Positions 46,221 through 58,470 are shown, counted from the stretch's first letter. The stretch: 64,000 bases of DNA from Simmondsia chinensis (GCA_018398585.1 JAGTTD010000003.1:10424637-10488636), one strand, 5' to 3'. Made by a program: numbers and translations. The notes: generated by a model not told the origin, from the letters alone.

Positions 46221-48097
46221 TATGATAGGCTCACGGCTCTGATATTCATACCGCCAATTTTATTATCACTTTTTTCTTAATTTTGTTTTAGTAACAGAGC
46301 TCATTTAAAAATCTATTTTCCCATAAATTATAATCTCTCTCTCAAACACTTACCCTTGTCTCTCTGCCTAGGCAGTCACCGTTGTTGTGATTGTTGTCGC
46401 TAAAGTCATCTCCTTCAATTTAACCGTCATCGGTCCATCACAGGCTCCATGGGCCTTCCCTCGCCACCCAACCTCTTCTCCTATCTACTCAGTGATGACC
46501 ATCCCAACTTTGTAACCTCTCTCTTCCTCCTTGACTCGGTCACCTTTGCCCAAATATATCACTCAAACCAGCAACTGTCTTTCTCAAATCTGGCCCTTGC
46601 AACCCTAAGTCTCCCTTCTTCTTCCCTATCCGCATTGTGACCCATCTCTGCCGTTGCAACACCGACCCTCCCCCTTTCCTCTTCCATCTGTCCCCCCCGC
46701 AGAAGACCGAGGTTGCTTCACCCTCTCAATTGGCCGGCAACCTCCTTTCATTCTCCCAGGTGTGCCATTGTCCAGTTTTGGTGGTCTATACCTTGATGGT
46801 GCTACCCCCTTCCTTCAACCTCCATTAGTCATTACACCCAATATAGCCAACATTGTGACTGTTGAAGTTGACGGTTGTTTCTCCTAATGATCAGATGCTT
46901 TCCCTTCTTATTGATTTTGATCTAATTGAGGTTATTAATGTCCCCGTCCCTGTATCCACAAACCCATCATTCGTCCTGATTGTCAATTCTATGCTAAATC
47001 TAATTATTCCACTTAGGTTCACATTAATCACATCAAAAGCTGGATCTTTCCCGCTTTGGAGGACCCTATTCTAAATGACATTTAAACTAAGCCTAATTCC
47101 AGAGCTATTTGAAGAACACTTTGAAAAGCGTTACTTGGACCAATTCTTTGCAAAGTCAATGAAGTTATTTTATGAACTTACCACCATTTGCATGGCGAGA
47201 TCCTCGATTGACGATTATATGCAAAAGCTTTAGTCTCTTTCCCATACTCTTACTATAATTCAAGTTCTGATCTCTTATGGAAAACTAATATTATATGCCC
47301 TGCAAGACATTTCTCCCTCATATTCTTCTTTTGGAGCTTGACACGTTTAACATTTGATCTCATACAAACTAATTTTTGTTATAAAGAGAAAGCGCTTCAC
47401 ATTTTGAGACCTCTTCCCCAACATTATCCTACCCACAGCCCTAACCGCGACCACTAATCAGGCTTTGGACAACAGCTAGAGCTACAACCGGGACAGTCGT
47501 GGAAGTGGAGGCAGCCAAGCAGTGTTCTGAAAGGTGGGCTAGCTTACCACCTAATAAGGCTAAGGCGAAGTTTTTTGGCCTAGGTTGACAGAGGCACACC
47601 AAGGTGCACGAGGTGATCAAGGCCCACCTAGTAGCACCTTGGTGCTCTTCTGTGTTTTCAACCTGATTCGGCCATAAATTAACAAACAAAAAATTATTTC
47701 ATATGATTTGACTATCGGATGAAATGTTAAAATACAGGTGGTTATTTGCAAAAAGTAACATACATACATACCCAGTGCCCCAAGTGCTCCCGCCTAAGCA
47801 GGGTCTGGGAGGGGCGGATGTACGCAGCCTTTCCCGTTCAAGGTATTACCTCTAAAGAGAGGCTGTTTCCGAGTGCCCCCTAACCTGAGGTTGAGGATTT
47901 CTCAGAAGGTCATCCATCCTGGTACTAAATATGGAATATTTTAAAATTGCATGAAATATTCTATTTTTTCTAACAAAATATTTCATCGGTGGTCATTTGC
48001 AACCAAAATTTTTTTTTAGGTGGTTAAATGCAAACAAAATAAAAATTTAGGTGGTAAAAAGCTAGATAGTATAAAATGTAGGTCATAAAATGGAAAG

Positions 48098-48151
<54 letters not shown>

Positions 48152-51100
48152 AGAGCGTGAGAGGGAGAGATCTCAACGCAGGGCCAAGATTAGTTGGGCA
48201 TTGAAAAAAACAATTTCCCTCTCATACCTCTTCTTTCTCTCTGTCCCCCATACCTCTTCCTCCATCAAGTCGCCGGTAGCTATGCCGCCGCAGCACTGCC
48301 GCCTTGCTACCGTGCCTCTACCGCCGCCACCCCCGCCATGCCGCCACCTCCTTCTCTCTCTCTCCAAATACCCCTTTCCCCATATACTTCTCTCTCTCTC
48401 TCTCTCACCCCCTTGCCCACTACGTCGCCGGAAAACTCCATCACACTGATGGGGTTTTCCAACAACGTGGTCGGGAAGGGGCGTGCGAGAGAGAGCGGGA
48501 GATATGGGAGAGGGGGCATTGGAAGAGAGAGAGAGAAAGCAGCAGGGGGCAGCAAGACGGGCTGGTGTTTATGGCTAGGCGGCAGGTGACTTGGTGTGGG
48601 AGGGGGTATAGGGGAGAGAGAAAGAAGGGGGATGGGATGAAAATTGTTATTATATTTTATCCTTAAATGCCCAACATATATTCGCCCTTCATTACATTGA
48701 AGGGTTAAGATCTCTCTCTCTTATGGTGTGTATATATATAGACACACACACTATCTGAATGTAAGTTATAAATGTATACGCTTCACTTCGCTAAGTGGAG
48801 CGCTTTCGCCTTGCGCTTAGGCACTAGGACCCTATATCGTCTTAGTGCATCTTACGCTTTCTTATACTCTATCATCAAGGCCATGTGTTCAGGGTGGTCA
48901 TTTCTAGCGACCCTCTAACTATGCAGGTGCAATAAGGTGAATTGCAAACGTCATCTTTGGTCCCACGTACTTCACTTATGGTAAGGTCTTTTGGTAATAA
49001 TTCTAATCCTGGTGTGGATAGACGAGGTCTCCCACCCTTCCTCGCCAATTTCGTTTCGAATTTTCAAATATTTCTCCTAGCCAGCCAAAACGTCAAGGAT
49101 TGTCCTCGCCATAAAATTGAGCCTACACTGGTTAGTTACCACAATACTTAGTCGTTATCACACCAATTATTAATCCAAGAGCAGCAGGTACCTTGATTCG
49201 GGTGCGATTTCACATTTGACCCTAATGAATGTATGATGATATCCTGATCCCTTTCTATGAGCAACCTTGATATAACGGTTGGTAACGACATGCACCCTTC
49301 CCATTGCACAAGTTAGGAAATCTCTCATACCACATGATCTCACTCTTGTGATTAAGGGATTTCATATTCCCCAACTAAAGCACAAACTCTTTTAAGTCAA
49401 GCAACTATGCCATGGCAATAACTAATGTACTTTGTTTGGTGTCGCTTCTTTTTCTATATCGAACAATAATACATGGAGAATCCTACTTTAAGAACACAAT
49501 AAGAGTGATCTTTGTTGATGTTTAGTGGCTCAACAAGTTTCTCCCATGGCCTTTACTGCTCATGCTTCTTTAGACACCCAGCATTGGCGCCTCGATCATC
49601 TAGGTTCTTGTGTTCCTCTTATTTGTCGTGGTATTTTTCCATCTAGTTTAGGGTCAGCTTTTTTTATCGTTCAAGTCCTTTAGCTAATTCTAAGCATCTT
49701 CCATTGAATAATGTTGAGCATTGAACCAATGACCCTCTTAGGTTAATACATAATAATATTTTAGACTCACTAGTTGTTTCACACAACGATTTCTATTAAT
49801 ATGTATGTTTTGTTGATGACTACCTATATTTACCTTGCTATTTATACTCTACACTATATATATGAAGCTTTTGACACTTTCAAACATTTCAAAACATTTG
49901 TTGAACTATAGTTTGATTCTAAAGTCAAGATTTTTCAAAGTGACAAAGGCCATTAATATGACAACCTCGATTTCCTATCTTTTTGTGCGAACGTTATAAT
50001 TCGATATCAAATGTCGTGCCCATATACTTTGCAACAGAATGAGTTGCAGAGAGAAAACATTGACATATATTGCAAGTGGTGTACACTATACTAACTGAGC
50101 GCAACATGCCCAAAGAATTTTAGAAGACGCTGCACTCACTACCACATTTGCAATTAAACATTTGCTGACTCAAGTCCTCAGGCGACTGTAGTTCGCTTCA
50201 GCTCCTATATCATGAAGTAAAGACTATATCAAAATTCAATTCCTTAATAGTGAGTGCTACTTGAACCTCACCCCAGTTGTCCTTGATAAGCTGGCTCCTT
50301 GACCTATTGCATGTGCCCTTTTAGGATATGTATAACATTATAAAGGGCATTGTTGTCTTGATCCTTGGACTTGATAAGTAAACATCAGTCATCACGCAGT
50401 TCTTATTGAGACCTTGTTTACTGACAATAAACTCAAGTTTGAATGTTCGTCCCCACCATTGCTCGAATCCTATCCTCTCTCTCTACCGGCTATGACAGAT
50501 TACAAACCTCGAGCCCATAGCTCCTCCCTGTTGAACCACACTATTGTCATCCCTCCTAGACTTTTGTTGTGGCGACAGACAATCACTCAACTTGGTCAGT
50601 ACCCTCGTATGCAATTCCCTCAACTGCGACTACCCTTTGGCTGCAAACGTCACAAACCCTATCTCACTACCGGACATAAGCCTCCACTGCATGTGAACTA
50701 GCTCTTTGATCCACCTCATCAGGCCTACCTTCCCCTCATTCCTGAAACCCGGACCCTAAGAGCAGTTGCAGCACCTTTGTTGGGATGGGTGTGCCAGCTG
50801 CCGATACCCGATCGCTTACCTTTTACCTTTTACATTTTGCTCTGGCTCCTATGTCTCTATGCTTCTTGCTTCTTTGCTCCCATGTTTCCATGCCTCCATG
50901 TGTACATACTTTCTTGCTAACTTGCTTTGCTTGTTTATTTGTTTACTTGCTTATATGCTAACATGCATGCTTGCCTAGTATGATATCTATACTTTAAATG
51001 CTCTTCATACAGGCGCTTCATGCCTATAATAACTATCATAACGATCAAATATCAGGTTTGGGGGTCCTTGAAAACAGTCTCCAGTCTGGGTCTCACCCTG

Positions 51101-54100
51101 ACCCTGCGCAAGCGGGAGCCCTTAAGGCACTAGGTATGTTGATGTTGATGTTGACTTCTGTAGTGAATAAAAATGCACTCCATGATCACTTGGTCCAAGG
51201 GTAGTGTTCATAAATCCCGCTACCCTCTTTTACTATCGGCCCTAACAACTATCCCTATGCCCACCAACTACTCTTTGGCAACTAAAACGGACAGTGAGGC
51301 GAGGTCATGGCCGATGAGTGAAACACACTAATCAAGAATCATACCTAGGATCTAGTCTCCTACAATCCCTCAAAGAAAGTAATAGATAAAACCTAAAAGT
51401 ATAAGTTGAAATATGAGCTAGATGGCTTGGTCAAATGTCACAAGGCTTGCCATGTGGCTGTGGCTCAAGGTTTCACCCAGCAACGAAGTATTGCAATAAT
51501 AGCGCACACGATCCTCTCTATTATCATTACTCTCTCCCAGACAATTACACACAAAGTGTAAGAATCCTTTCTTACATGGCTTCCTCATTGAGGATGTCTA
51601 CATGAAAGAACCCCCTGTATTTGTGCACCATGGATCTTGTTTATCTCCTGTATAAGGTCATTTATGGTTTCAAACAAGCGCCTCAATCTTGGTTTCAACA
51701 CTGCACCATTGCCTTACCTTAGTTGGACTTTTAGTGCACCCATACGAATCCCTTACTTTTTGTTCATTATATGCATTGAAGTGTCATGTTGCTAATCTTA
51801 TATGTTGATGACATCATAATCACTAGTGATATCCTTAGCGTTTTTACTGCTCTCCTTAGCACCCTCTCCTCTCAGTTTGCTATTACAGATTTAGGAGACG
51901 TACACTATATCATCCGCATTAAGGGACATTGTAGACCCACTTGCCTACTTGTCTCCTAGCACAAATATGCCACTAAATTACTGACTCGCTTTGATATGGG
52001 CCATACTTAACTGATTAACACACCTCTCCCCCTTGGACCAATATCTAACATCATGATGGAAAGTTACTAGTTGATCCAACCTTCTATCGTAGCTATAGGT
52101 GCATTTTAGTATCTCACCTTTGCTCGACCGGATATTTCATGGGTCCTGAACCTTAAGAGTTAGTTCCTGCATTGCCCCAAGGAACCACTTCCGCAGGTAA
52201 CCAAACACATCCTTCACTAAGTGAAAGTTACAGTGTCCCATAGTCTCCTTTATTGATCGAGTAGTGATGTTCGGAGACCGTATATATTGATACAGATTGG
52301 GGGCTTGTCTCTAAAGTAGGCGCTCCAACTTTGGCCACTTAGTCTTTTGGGGCTTAACCTCATTTCTTGAAGAGCCGAGGAGCAACCTACGAAGTCCAAC
52401 TATACTACATATATAGTTGGGTATCCAATCTTGTCGTGTTGCGTGGATGAGACTTGTTGAGTCCATATCTTTTATGTGACATTGGTATTTTTACCCACCA
52501 TCCTTTTGATCTTTGGTGTGACAACATCTTTGCCAAATGTCTCTTGGTGAATCCCATCGCTATTCCGCCAAGCAAATTAATGTTGGTATTCACTATGTTT
52601 AGGAAAAACAAACAAAGTCAAACAATAGTTAACTAACATCCTCACTGGAGGTCTCTCATGAATTCGGTTTATATATATTATGACAATATATTTGTGGTTT
52701 CCACATGTATAGATTAACAGGGGCATTTATTATATCCTAATTCTACTATAGGATAGTCCTATTTACTATAGAATTATTTTTCTGTTCTACCTAGTATTTT
52801 ATTGGTTTACTCTCTCTATATACATTAGGATGGCAACTTTAATATTCAAATTGTCTATTCAATTTTCCCTCTTTTTAATCTCGACATTACGTAATATGAT
52901 GGCCCTTGACTAATTAATTTCGAGCTTGGCATTACATTATTGCCTAGTATGTTATAGTACTTTTCTAACCGCCTGCACAAATCACACAATATTTGTATTT
53001 GTCGAATAAAAATAATTCATAAATATATACATATATATATATATGCTAAAAGCTATCAGATGAGTATCAATTTTGATCGTTGGAGTTATCAATATTATTT
53101 TGCAAATATAAGGCCTAAAGGCAACTTATGCTTCCTTCAAAAACTAATGTAATCACCCCCATCCATTTTGTAAGCCAGTGACACCGTACTTTGGAGATAC
53201 GGTGCCCGCGAATCTCAGTTTGATGCCATGATACTAAGGTCAAGACACATGTACAACGAATGCGTAACCACAAATAACCAATACCATTCTTGATGAAGAA
53301 AGAAGTTGGGTGTTATTATTGCTAAAGTAATGATGCGACTTATAATAAATAATAGCCACAGAACTTCACAAAGTTGCTTTGGCATCAACACTTACCCTGA
53401 CAATAAAATTACCCAAGAAGTTTTGACATATTCGCAAATGCAATTGTCACTGAAGTTGTGGTGCAGCCAGTAACAAGATCCGAGAAAACAAAAAGGGAGA
53501 GAAGAAAACAAACCTTGTGCAGTGAGTCCTCGAGACTCATGCTAGTTCTGAGCATTTCAAGAGCTGTCTTAAGCCTAGGCTTTTCCTGATATATTAGCTT
53601 GTTGCTCCTTATCTGCAAGACAAAGAGTTTAAACATCGATATCCGTTTTAAGTTTGATTTCGAAGATCCAAACTAACAACTGCAATCTAAACATTTTGGG
53701 ATAAGCTAGGTAAAATATCACGAGAATTGGGTTTGATTTAGATACCAAAAGAATATTTGAACTTAAAATGAGAAGAGAAGTGAAGAACGAAAAAAAAAAC
53801 AAGGAGATTAAGATTTATGTGGTGCAAGGATAAAAGCTTCATTAGACACAAATTTGGTAGATTGCAAGCATTTTTCTCTGCTCAAAGAGGCAGCACTCAT
53901 TGTATCTCTCAACCCAGGCAAAAGTCCTACAATGAAGTATATAGAGTGCGGTATAGATTGGAAACCTAGAAAATAACGGGAATACTGACCAAACCCGTTA
54001 AATAATGTCCATAGCACTCCACCACAGACCTCTACTTCAAAATACAAACTAAAAAGTTCGAGATACAATGCAACAAGATATGTTATATGGATCAAAATAT

Positions 54101-55646
54101 GTCACTGTGCTACCTCTTCCCGCTTCATGGGGTCCTTGAATGCAGAATCAATAACGTCTTTTGTGGGAACAATTTTCCATTTAGGTATGATCTCCTCTAC
54201 CCTTGTCAATATGTTCACAACTATTGGATGAGGCTTCACCTTCTCTGATATCTGACAAATTTTAGAGCAAATGTTTCATCAGAAAATAGTATGATTCAGA
54301 TTCACATATTAGAAAACATAATGTGTCAACGACTCCACATATGAGTCTAGTAAAGAATTTCACTGGGGTTGTGAGAGAGAAGGGATTAATATATAAGCCT
54401 AGTGAGCTACTCCAACTAATGCTAATTGGTTTTAGATAGAACCCGTATGTACTTAGCTTATATGTGAACCTTATATGTACAAATTCTGTGAGTCGGCTCT
54501 AAAGGTCTGGTGAAATTTAACAGTAAACACCCTGATCATCAATTTCCACCAATTTTCTTTGTCATTACATGCCAAGACATGTACATTTACGTAAAAAGCA
54601 GCAAAGGTCCTATAACATTACGGAATTAAATAGTTACATCACAATCATTATGTAAGGATCTTGAGCAACCGGTACACGACTAATCATTATGTAATAATAT
54701 TTTTGTGATGGTCACTATAATGCTAATATTTTTTATTGGTTAAAACATCTTTGATTAATGTTTTACATTTTGAAACCATCAAAGGAGTATAAAAACGAGG
54801 ATTCAAATAAACTAAGAGTTAAAACTTGATCAAAAAGAGGAAAAAAAAAAGAACAAAAAACAAAAAAAAACTCAAGGGTTAAAAAATTATGTCCTATTAA
54901 AAAAAAAGTCAATGTGATTGTCGTGATTTGTTACGAAATATTAATGACTTCCTGCTTCCATGGTATCGTACCATAACTTTGATGTAACATTGAACCATGA
55001 TTTGATTCCACGATTTGGTCATACCAAATCTACTTTAGTGAGACCTTTTGCAATACGATATCCATCTAAGTGGAATACCTAAGTTCCTAAATATATATGC
55101 CATTCTAGCAATACCGTGTACATTTTTTATTTATTTATTTTTTTTTAACATTGACAAGGAATACAATATCATTTCCTAAGGATTGAAGCTTGAGGGAGGG
55201 GGTGATGAGCTTTGAATCCAAAACTTGTAGCTTCAGAGATTGGGAGATAGACTATTACACCAGCATCTTTAGCTTAGCAATACCTTGCACATGGGTGCAA
55301 CAAGGACTGCGCCATGCCAAAAAGCAGGATCCTTTTTATGAAGTAGCAATGCCACAGCACCTCCCATGGACTCCCCATATAAGAACCTTCTTTTATCCCT
55401 ATACTCATCTTGCTCTGTAACCATTAATGCCCACTTCAGAATGATGTACAAAAAAACGCAAGCTATACGGGGAGGCACGAGAAAACAAATGACGCCTACC
55501 AGAAACTGACTTGAAGAAGTCACTACAATCATTTACAATATTTTCAAACTTCTTAATATAACAACGGGCGCCTTTGGATCTTCCATGCCCTTCATAGTCC
55601 ATGCCAATCACAGCGTATCCTGCACAAGCCAGCTTGATTCCACATC
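45427..55646 (-). CDS. Monoacylglycerol-lipase / caffeoyl-shikimate-esterase-type alpha/beta hydrolase (5 exons, 5' end missing)
   Basis: A serine hydrolase of the plant MAGL family (Hydrolase_4), expected to cleave an acyl ester such as monoacylglycerol. Coding exons on the minus strand: 55,646-55,500, 55,414-55,284, 54,251-54,114, 53,612-53,514, 45,801-45,427. All introns are GT...AG and all phases join. Exon 1 of this set has AVIGMDYEGHGRSKG. The next has the nucleophile elbow GESMGG; then KVKPHPIVVNILTRV; then SMSLEDSLHK. The last has LHGEADIVTD (acid) and MWHGLTSGEPDD (His), so the Ser-Asp-His triad is present. The final Met-TAG ends at 45,427 after a basic tail (KYLCGWKGSRMLHHSAM). About 295 residues are visible. 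The family is usually ~320-350, so about 50 N-terminal residues, with the first HG oxyanion motif, lie in an exon not found here. There are no stops in the joined frame, so it may be functional. Lipase versus esterase substrate cannot be decided. Confidence 0.9.
46040..46440 (+). repeat. 5' LTR of the intronic copia element, with ATT/ACT microsatellite
   Basis: It starts near TGTTAGGTATAATTAGATC at 46,040. The block TAATCATATTTACTACAGGACT...GTTTTATCTAATTA resembles TAGTCCTATTTACTATAGAATT...TATTTTATTGGTTTA near 52,750-52,805, so the two are taken as an LTR pair. A perfect-looking microsatellite, (ATT)n then (ACT)n, spans ~46,126-46,222. The 3' boundary is approximate. Confidence 0.5.
46441..47530 (+). 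pseudogene. Intronic copia gag remnant
   Basis: Plus-strand reading frames are heavily broken. Weak gag wording includes LISYGKLILYALQDISPSYSSF near 47,265-47,330 (resembling the ...ALLxxLxPEYxxF part of Ale/Retrofit-type copia gags) and an Arg/Gly-rich stretch near 47,480-47,520. The assignment rests on its place between the LTR and the protease/integrase remnants. Confidence 0.5.
47765..47938 (-). mobile_element. 5S-SINE, 5'-truncated copy
   Basis: On the minus strand it starts within the 5S part (GTACCAGGATGGATGACCTT), continues through the family tail (GGTTAGGGGGCACTC, CCTCTCTTTAGAGGTAA, AGGCTGCGTACATCCGCCCC, GGCGGGAGCACTTGGGGCAC) and ends GGGTATGTATGTATG. The head before the 5S intermediate element is missing. 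No certain target duplication was found. Confidence 0.75.
48100..48145. repeat. (TA)n microsatellite
   Basis: An uninterrupted run of TA dinucleotides, 23 units, directly left of the GC-rich foldback at ~48,150. Confidence 0.95.
48150..48725. mobile_element. GC-rich foldback element
   Basis: The ends pair in inverted orientation: GAGAGATCTCAACGC ... GTTGGGCATTGAAA on the left, GAGAGATCTTAACCC ... GTTGGGCATTTAA when the right end is reverse-complemented. The interior is also palindromic around GGAAAACTCCATCACACTGATGGGGTTTTCC (in two parts either side of ~48,447). Opposite strands give similar peptides (ENSITLMGFSNNVVGKG and ENPISVMEFSGDVVGKG), confirming the symmetry. The GC-rich, CT/GA-biased interior is unlike its surroundings and may be a captured gene leader. 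No true gene is claimed. Confidence 0.7.
48930..51060 (+). pseudogene. Intronic copia protease and integrase remnant
   Basis: YLDSGAISHLTPNE appears in broken frame near 49,195 (protease DSG and the usual SHxT). The integrase core is near 49,790-50,060: YVCFVDDYLYL, KIFQSDKGH, SCPYTLQQNEL (usual forms YxLFVDDYSRF, KxFQSDxGGE, SCPYTPQQNG). These are Ale/Retrofit-type copia signatures. Stops and frameshifts are dense. The region 50,300-51,060 holds only the diverged pol connection. Confidence 0.7.
51061..51162 (+). mobile_element. 5S-SINE, 3' end fragment
   Basis: GGGTCCTTGAAAACAGTCTC then GACCCTGCGCAAGCGGGAGC, CCTTAAGGCACTAGGTATG and a (TTGATG)n-like tail. The middle of the tail is deleted relative to other copies. 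Inserted in the intronic copia element. Confidence 0.7.
51390..52700 (+). pseudogene. Intronic copia RT and RNase H remnant
   Basis: RT landmarks in broken frames: VAQGFTQQ (~51,460) and ILYVDDIIITSD with an intact YVDD at 51,801-51,812. RNase H wording is recognisable in pieces between 52,110 and 52,600. Many stops are present. Confidence 0.7.
52701..52885 (+). repeat. 3' LTR remnant of the intronic copia element
   Basis: Resembles 46,040-46,200 (CTATTTACTATAG, TTCTGTTCTACCTAGTATTT). Shorter and lacking the microsatellite. Boundaries are uncertain. Confidence 0.45.
54300..54490 (+). repeat. Dispersed repeat, also at 59,580-59,763
   Basis: CACATATGAGTCTAGTAAAG, ATTAATATATAAGCCTAGTG and AGCTACTCCAACTAATGC recur with changes at 59,605-59,705. 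It lies in the esterase intron. The family is not identified. Confidence 0.6.
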
Positions 55647-56352
55647 CTGAAACAGCATTGCAGTTTGCACCAGTTATTCTAAATCATAGTGCATAAAGCA
55701 AAAGCAGGAGTGAAAATAGAAGCGGGAATGGGAGAGCAGGTACTCATAAAAGTTTCTAAAGTTAGGAGCGTGGAGAGAATAGTTAAATAACTATATATAA
55801 GGTATACAAGAAAAAATACTGAAACATCATCAATCAAGCCGTTAAAGTATAAATATTAAACAAAGTCAATATTAAGCAATAACTAAGAAAATTAAGTAGT
55901 CTGAAGAATAAGATCAAGGAATTGACTTCAACTAGTCCACACAAATCAATTTTTAAGTCGATTGATACAATTAACCAACAAATCATCTAATAACTATTTT
56001 CTTATCAATATAATTACATGATCTTTTGAATTATGTTTTCGTCTGGTTTGATAAGCATGGGCAACAAAAATTTGACTCCAAAACATCAAATTGCGTTTCC
56101 GAGCATGAAACATTAGTATTTTAGGAGTTTCCTACAACTATGTTCAGAATTATTGTCATTGATCTCAAAGAAAATCACAGTCAATGTCATTGTTTTTCAG
56201 GTATTATTGATATATGTATTGAGATAATCTATTTGGTATTCGATTTGAATAGATACCATGACTAGGGACATAAACGAATCAAGAGTTCAATGAACTACTT
56301 CCATGGGAAATCAATTAGGAAACATTTCATGTTCATGTTTCAAACTAATGCA
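55647..56352. other. Upstream intron/flank of the esterase gene
   Basis: Begins with the acceptor CTGTTTCAG of the first visible exon (minus strand). AT-rich, and no further coding exon with the expected HGYAMEC-type wording was found on the minus strand up to the gypsy element or beyond it. Confidence 0.5.
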
Positions 56353-56906
56353 ACCGCGCCTTAGTATGAATGGCGAGCTGAACTTGGTGAGTTGGGTGCC
56401 TTGGCCGGTTGGAGAGACACGCAAGCAAGGCTTGATTCGGTGGAGTATAGCTAGAGGGAGGAAGCTTAATATAGATTAGATTAGTAGATTTTATTGATTA
56501 TCTCTTATATATCTATTTTATTTTTAGTATTTTATTTTAGGTGAAATAACTTCTCTGTTTTAAGATGAGCACATGGATTGACGGATGAAAAGCACACGGA
56601 TTACTAGATGAGTATACAGATAGCTACAGTTGACATTTAGATAGGGATTTTATTTTAAGTTTTATTTGCTTTATTTATTTTGAGTCGAGCTAGAAAAGCC
56701 CCTCTATTTAAAGAGACGGTGGGTTAGGATTTTGTTCATTCAATTTTCTCTAGATTTTTATGTGTTTTTAGTGTTTTCTCCTATTTTCAGGTTGTGAGAA
56801 TTAAGGTAACTATTTTCCACTTTGCTTCTTAATTGTTTTAGGAACAAGAGTTTAAAGGAAGCCTGTTGAATCTTGTGCTTTCCTAATTTTCCTTATCTAC
56901 GCTACA
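56353..56906 (+). repeat. 5' LTR of a short Ty3/gypsy element
   Basis: Aligns with ~58,463-59,013 from GCGCCTTAGTATGAA to the end (TTATCTACGCTACA). A TATA-like CTATTTAAAGAG is at ~56,702. The primer site ATTGGTATCAGGG (56,910-56,922) follows. The exact first base is uncertain because the homology starts a few bases before TGAATGG. Confidence 0.8.
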
Positions 56907-58150
56907 GCAATTGGTATCAGGGCTCAGAACGTTTTCTGAGATGGCCCGTGGGCGACATAGGTATGCTGCCGTTAGTGACGTTTATGAGCGAGATTCTCAA
57001 GGATAGTTCGAGAGGAGAATTGAGGATTTTGAGGAGAAATTTCGGCTAATCGAGCTATGTTTGGACCAATCGGGTGTGAGTCTCAACTAAACAACTATGG
57101 CTTAGCCTCATCAACCACAGGAGGTGGGAGAAGAGGATAGAAACAAGAAAGGCCACCTACTAATGGTCCGGCAGGTTAGCTTCACGCTCAAGGAAGCATA
57201 AGGAGATAGTTGGCTTCGAGATAACATGTTCCATATGACTTGTACGATTGGCGGAAGGTTATGTCGCCTAGTAATTGATTCCAAAAGTTGTGAGAAAGCC
57301 ATCTCCAAGGAAGCAGTCCAGAAGCTAGGGTTAAAGACGGAGTAGCATCTGAACTCTTACAAGTTGCCATGGCTTGAGAAAGGAGACCAGGTAACCATAT
57401 CAAAACGATGTCTGGTTAAGTTTTCAATTGGGGCGAAATATCGGGATGGGGTATGGTGTGATGTGGTTACCATGGATGCGTGCCACTCGTTGCTTGGATG
57501 ACCATGGCAATTCGACAGAGGCGCTATCCACAATGGGAAGCAGAACACCTACATCTTTGTGTTTGAGGGCACAAAGTTAGTCTTGTTGCATAAGAAGGAC
57601 GATGTGCCACGTTCAATGCTAACCGAAAACTTGAACCCCCAGGATAGAGTCATGCTCACCAAGGAACTTGGTGAGAACAAGATGAGCAAGAAGTGCCAGG
57701 ATGAACAGGGTAAAATACCGGAAGAGGAGCCGAGTACCTTACCCTTATTGAGGGGTATTCAACACCGGTTGAAGCTAGTGCCGAGAGCTATGTTACAGGT
57801 AGAATACATTAACAAATGAGCCCTATGGAGTATGAAGCATTTAGGCGCCAATTCAAGGAGTTACTTGCCAGGGGTCTTCCTCTGGTGAACTTGATTCTTT
57901 GAGTGGGTCTAGCTCTTTTGCCACCAAAAAGAAAGGGAACTTGGCAGATGTGCATTGACCACAGAACCATAAACAAGATTGCGGTGTGTTATCAGTTTTC
58001 CATGCCGAGATTTGGAGACTTACTCGCCAACATTATGTTAGAGAGGGATGACTGCCTCGTGAATCACGTTTCGAAAAGTTTATGGAAGATGGTGCGAATA
58101 AGGACTTCCAACGTGGTCTTTACCTTGACAAGAATGATCCAGGCAAATCC
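56907..58150 (+). pseudogene. Short Ty3/gypsy gag-pol remnant
   Basis: Protease region 57,250-57,560: RLVIDSKSCEKAI (active-site Gly lost; usual DSGS), CLVKFSIGAKYRDGVWCDVV, MDACHSLLG*PWQFDR. RT starts in 57,903-58,154: LLPPKRKGTWQMCIDHRTIN and MPRFGDLLA, but the catalytic YxDD region, RNase H and integrase are deleted. After about 58,080 the sequence passes into degenerate repeats. It is non-autonomous at best. Confidence 0.75.
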
Positions 58151-58470
58151 TTAGCGAATTCAAGGGCGAATTCTTTCCAAGCCAGGAAGGATGGTGCAGC
58201 CCACGTTTTGGCGATACGGATTACAACCCGCATCTTGGTGAGTCGGGTCAACAACCCACGTTTGGGCAAGCTTAGTGAGTCATGGAGGACGAGCCTGCGG
58301 GGACATGTTCCGGACGATCCATTGAAGAATTTGAGGGTGAATTCTCTCCAAGCTGGGAAGAATGGTGCAGCCTATGTCTGGGCAAGTTTGGCGAGAATGA
58401 TCCTGATGAACCATTGGCGAATTCGATGACAAATTCTCTCCAAGCCAGAGAGAATGATTCAGCCACGCCT
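58140..58470 (+). repeat. Degenerate tandem repeats before the 3' LTR
   Basis: Units include GAATTCTCTCCAAGC, GGGAAGAATGGTGCAGCC, TTTGGGCAAG and AATGATCC, repeated at ~58,165, ~58,340 and ~58,430 with changes and deletions. They encode similar peptides in one frame (NSLQAGKNGAA, NSLQAREND). They lie between the deleted pol and the 3' LTR. Confidence 0.65.

Larger units (their letters stand above)
45802..53513 (-). other. 7.7-kb last intron of the esterase gene, filled with transposons
   Basis: Donor G|GTTTGT at 53,513 and acceptor CCATAG| at 45,802, both on the minus strand. Other introns of the gene are 85 bp to 1.0 kb. The excess is a decayed plus-strand copia element (46,040-~52,880) with secondary insertions. 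Because the copia element lies antisense to the gene, its own signals would not directly end the host transcript. Confidence 0.85.

Noticed and set aside
48194..48666. Three overlapping proline/serine-rich ORFs, both strands
   Set aside because: They are produced by CT/GA-rich inverted repeats in the foldback element and mirror one another across its centre.
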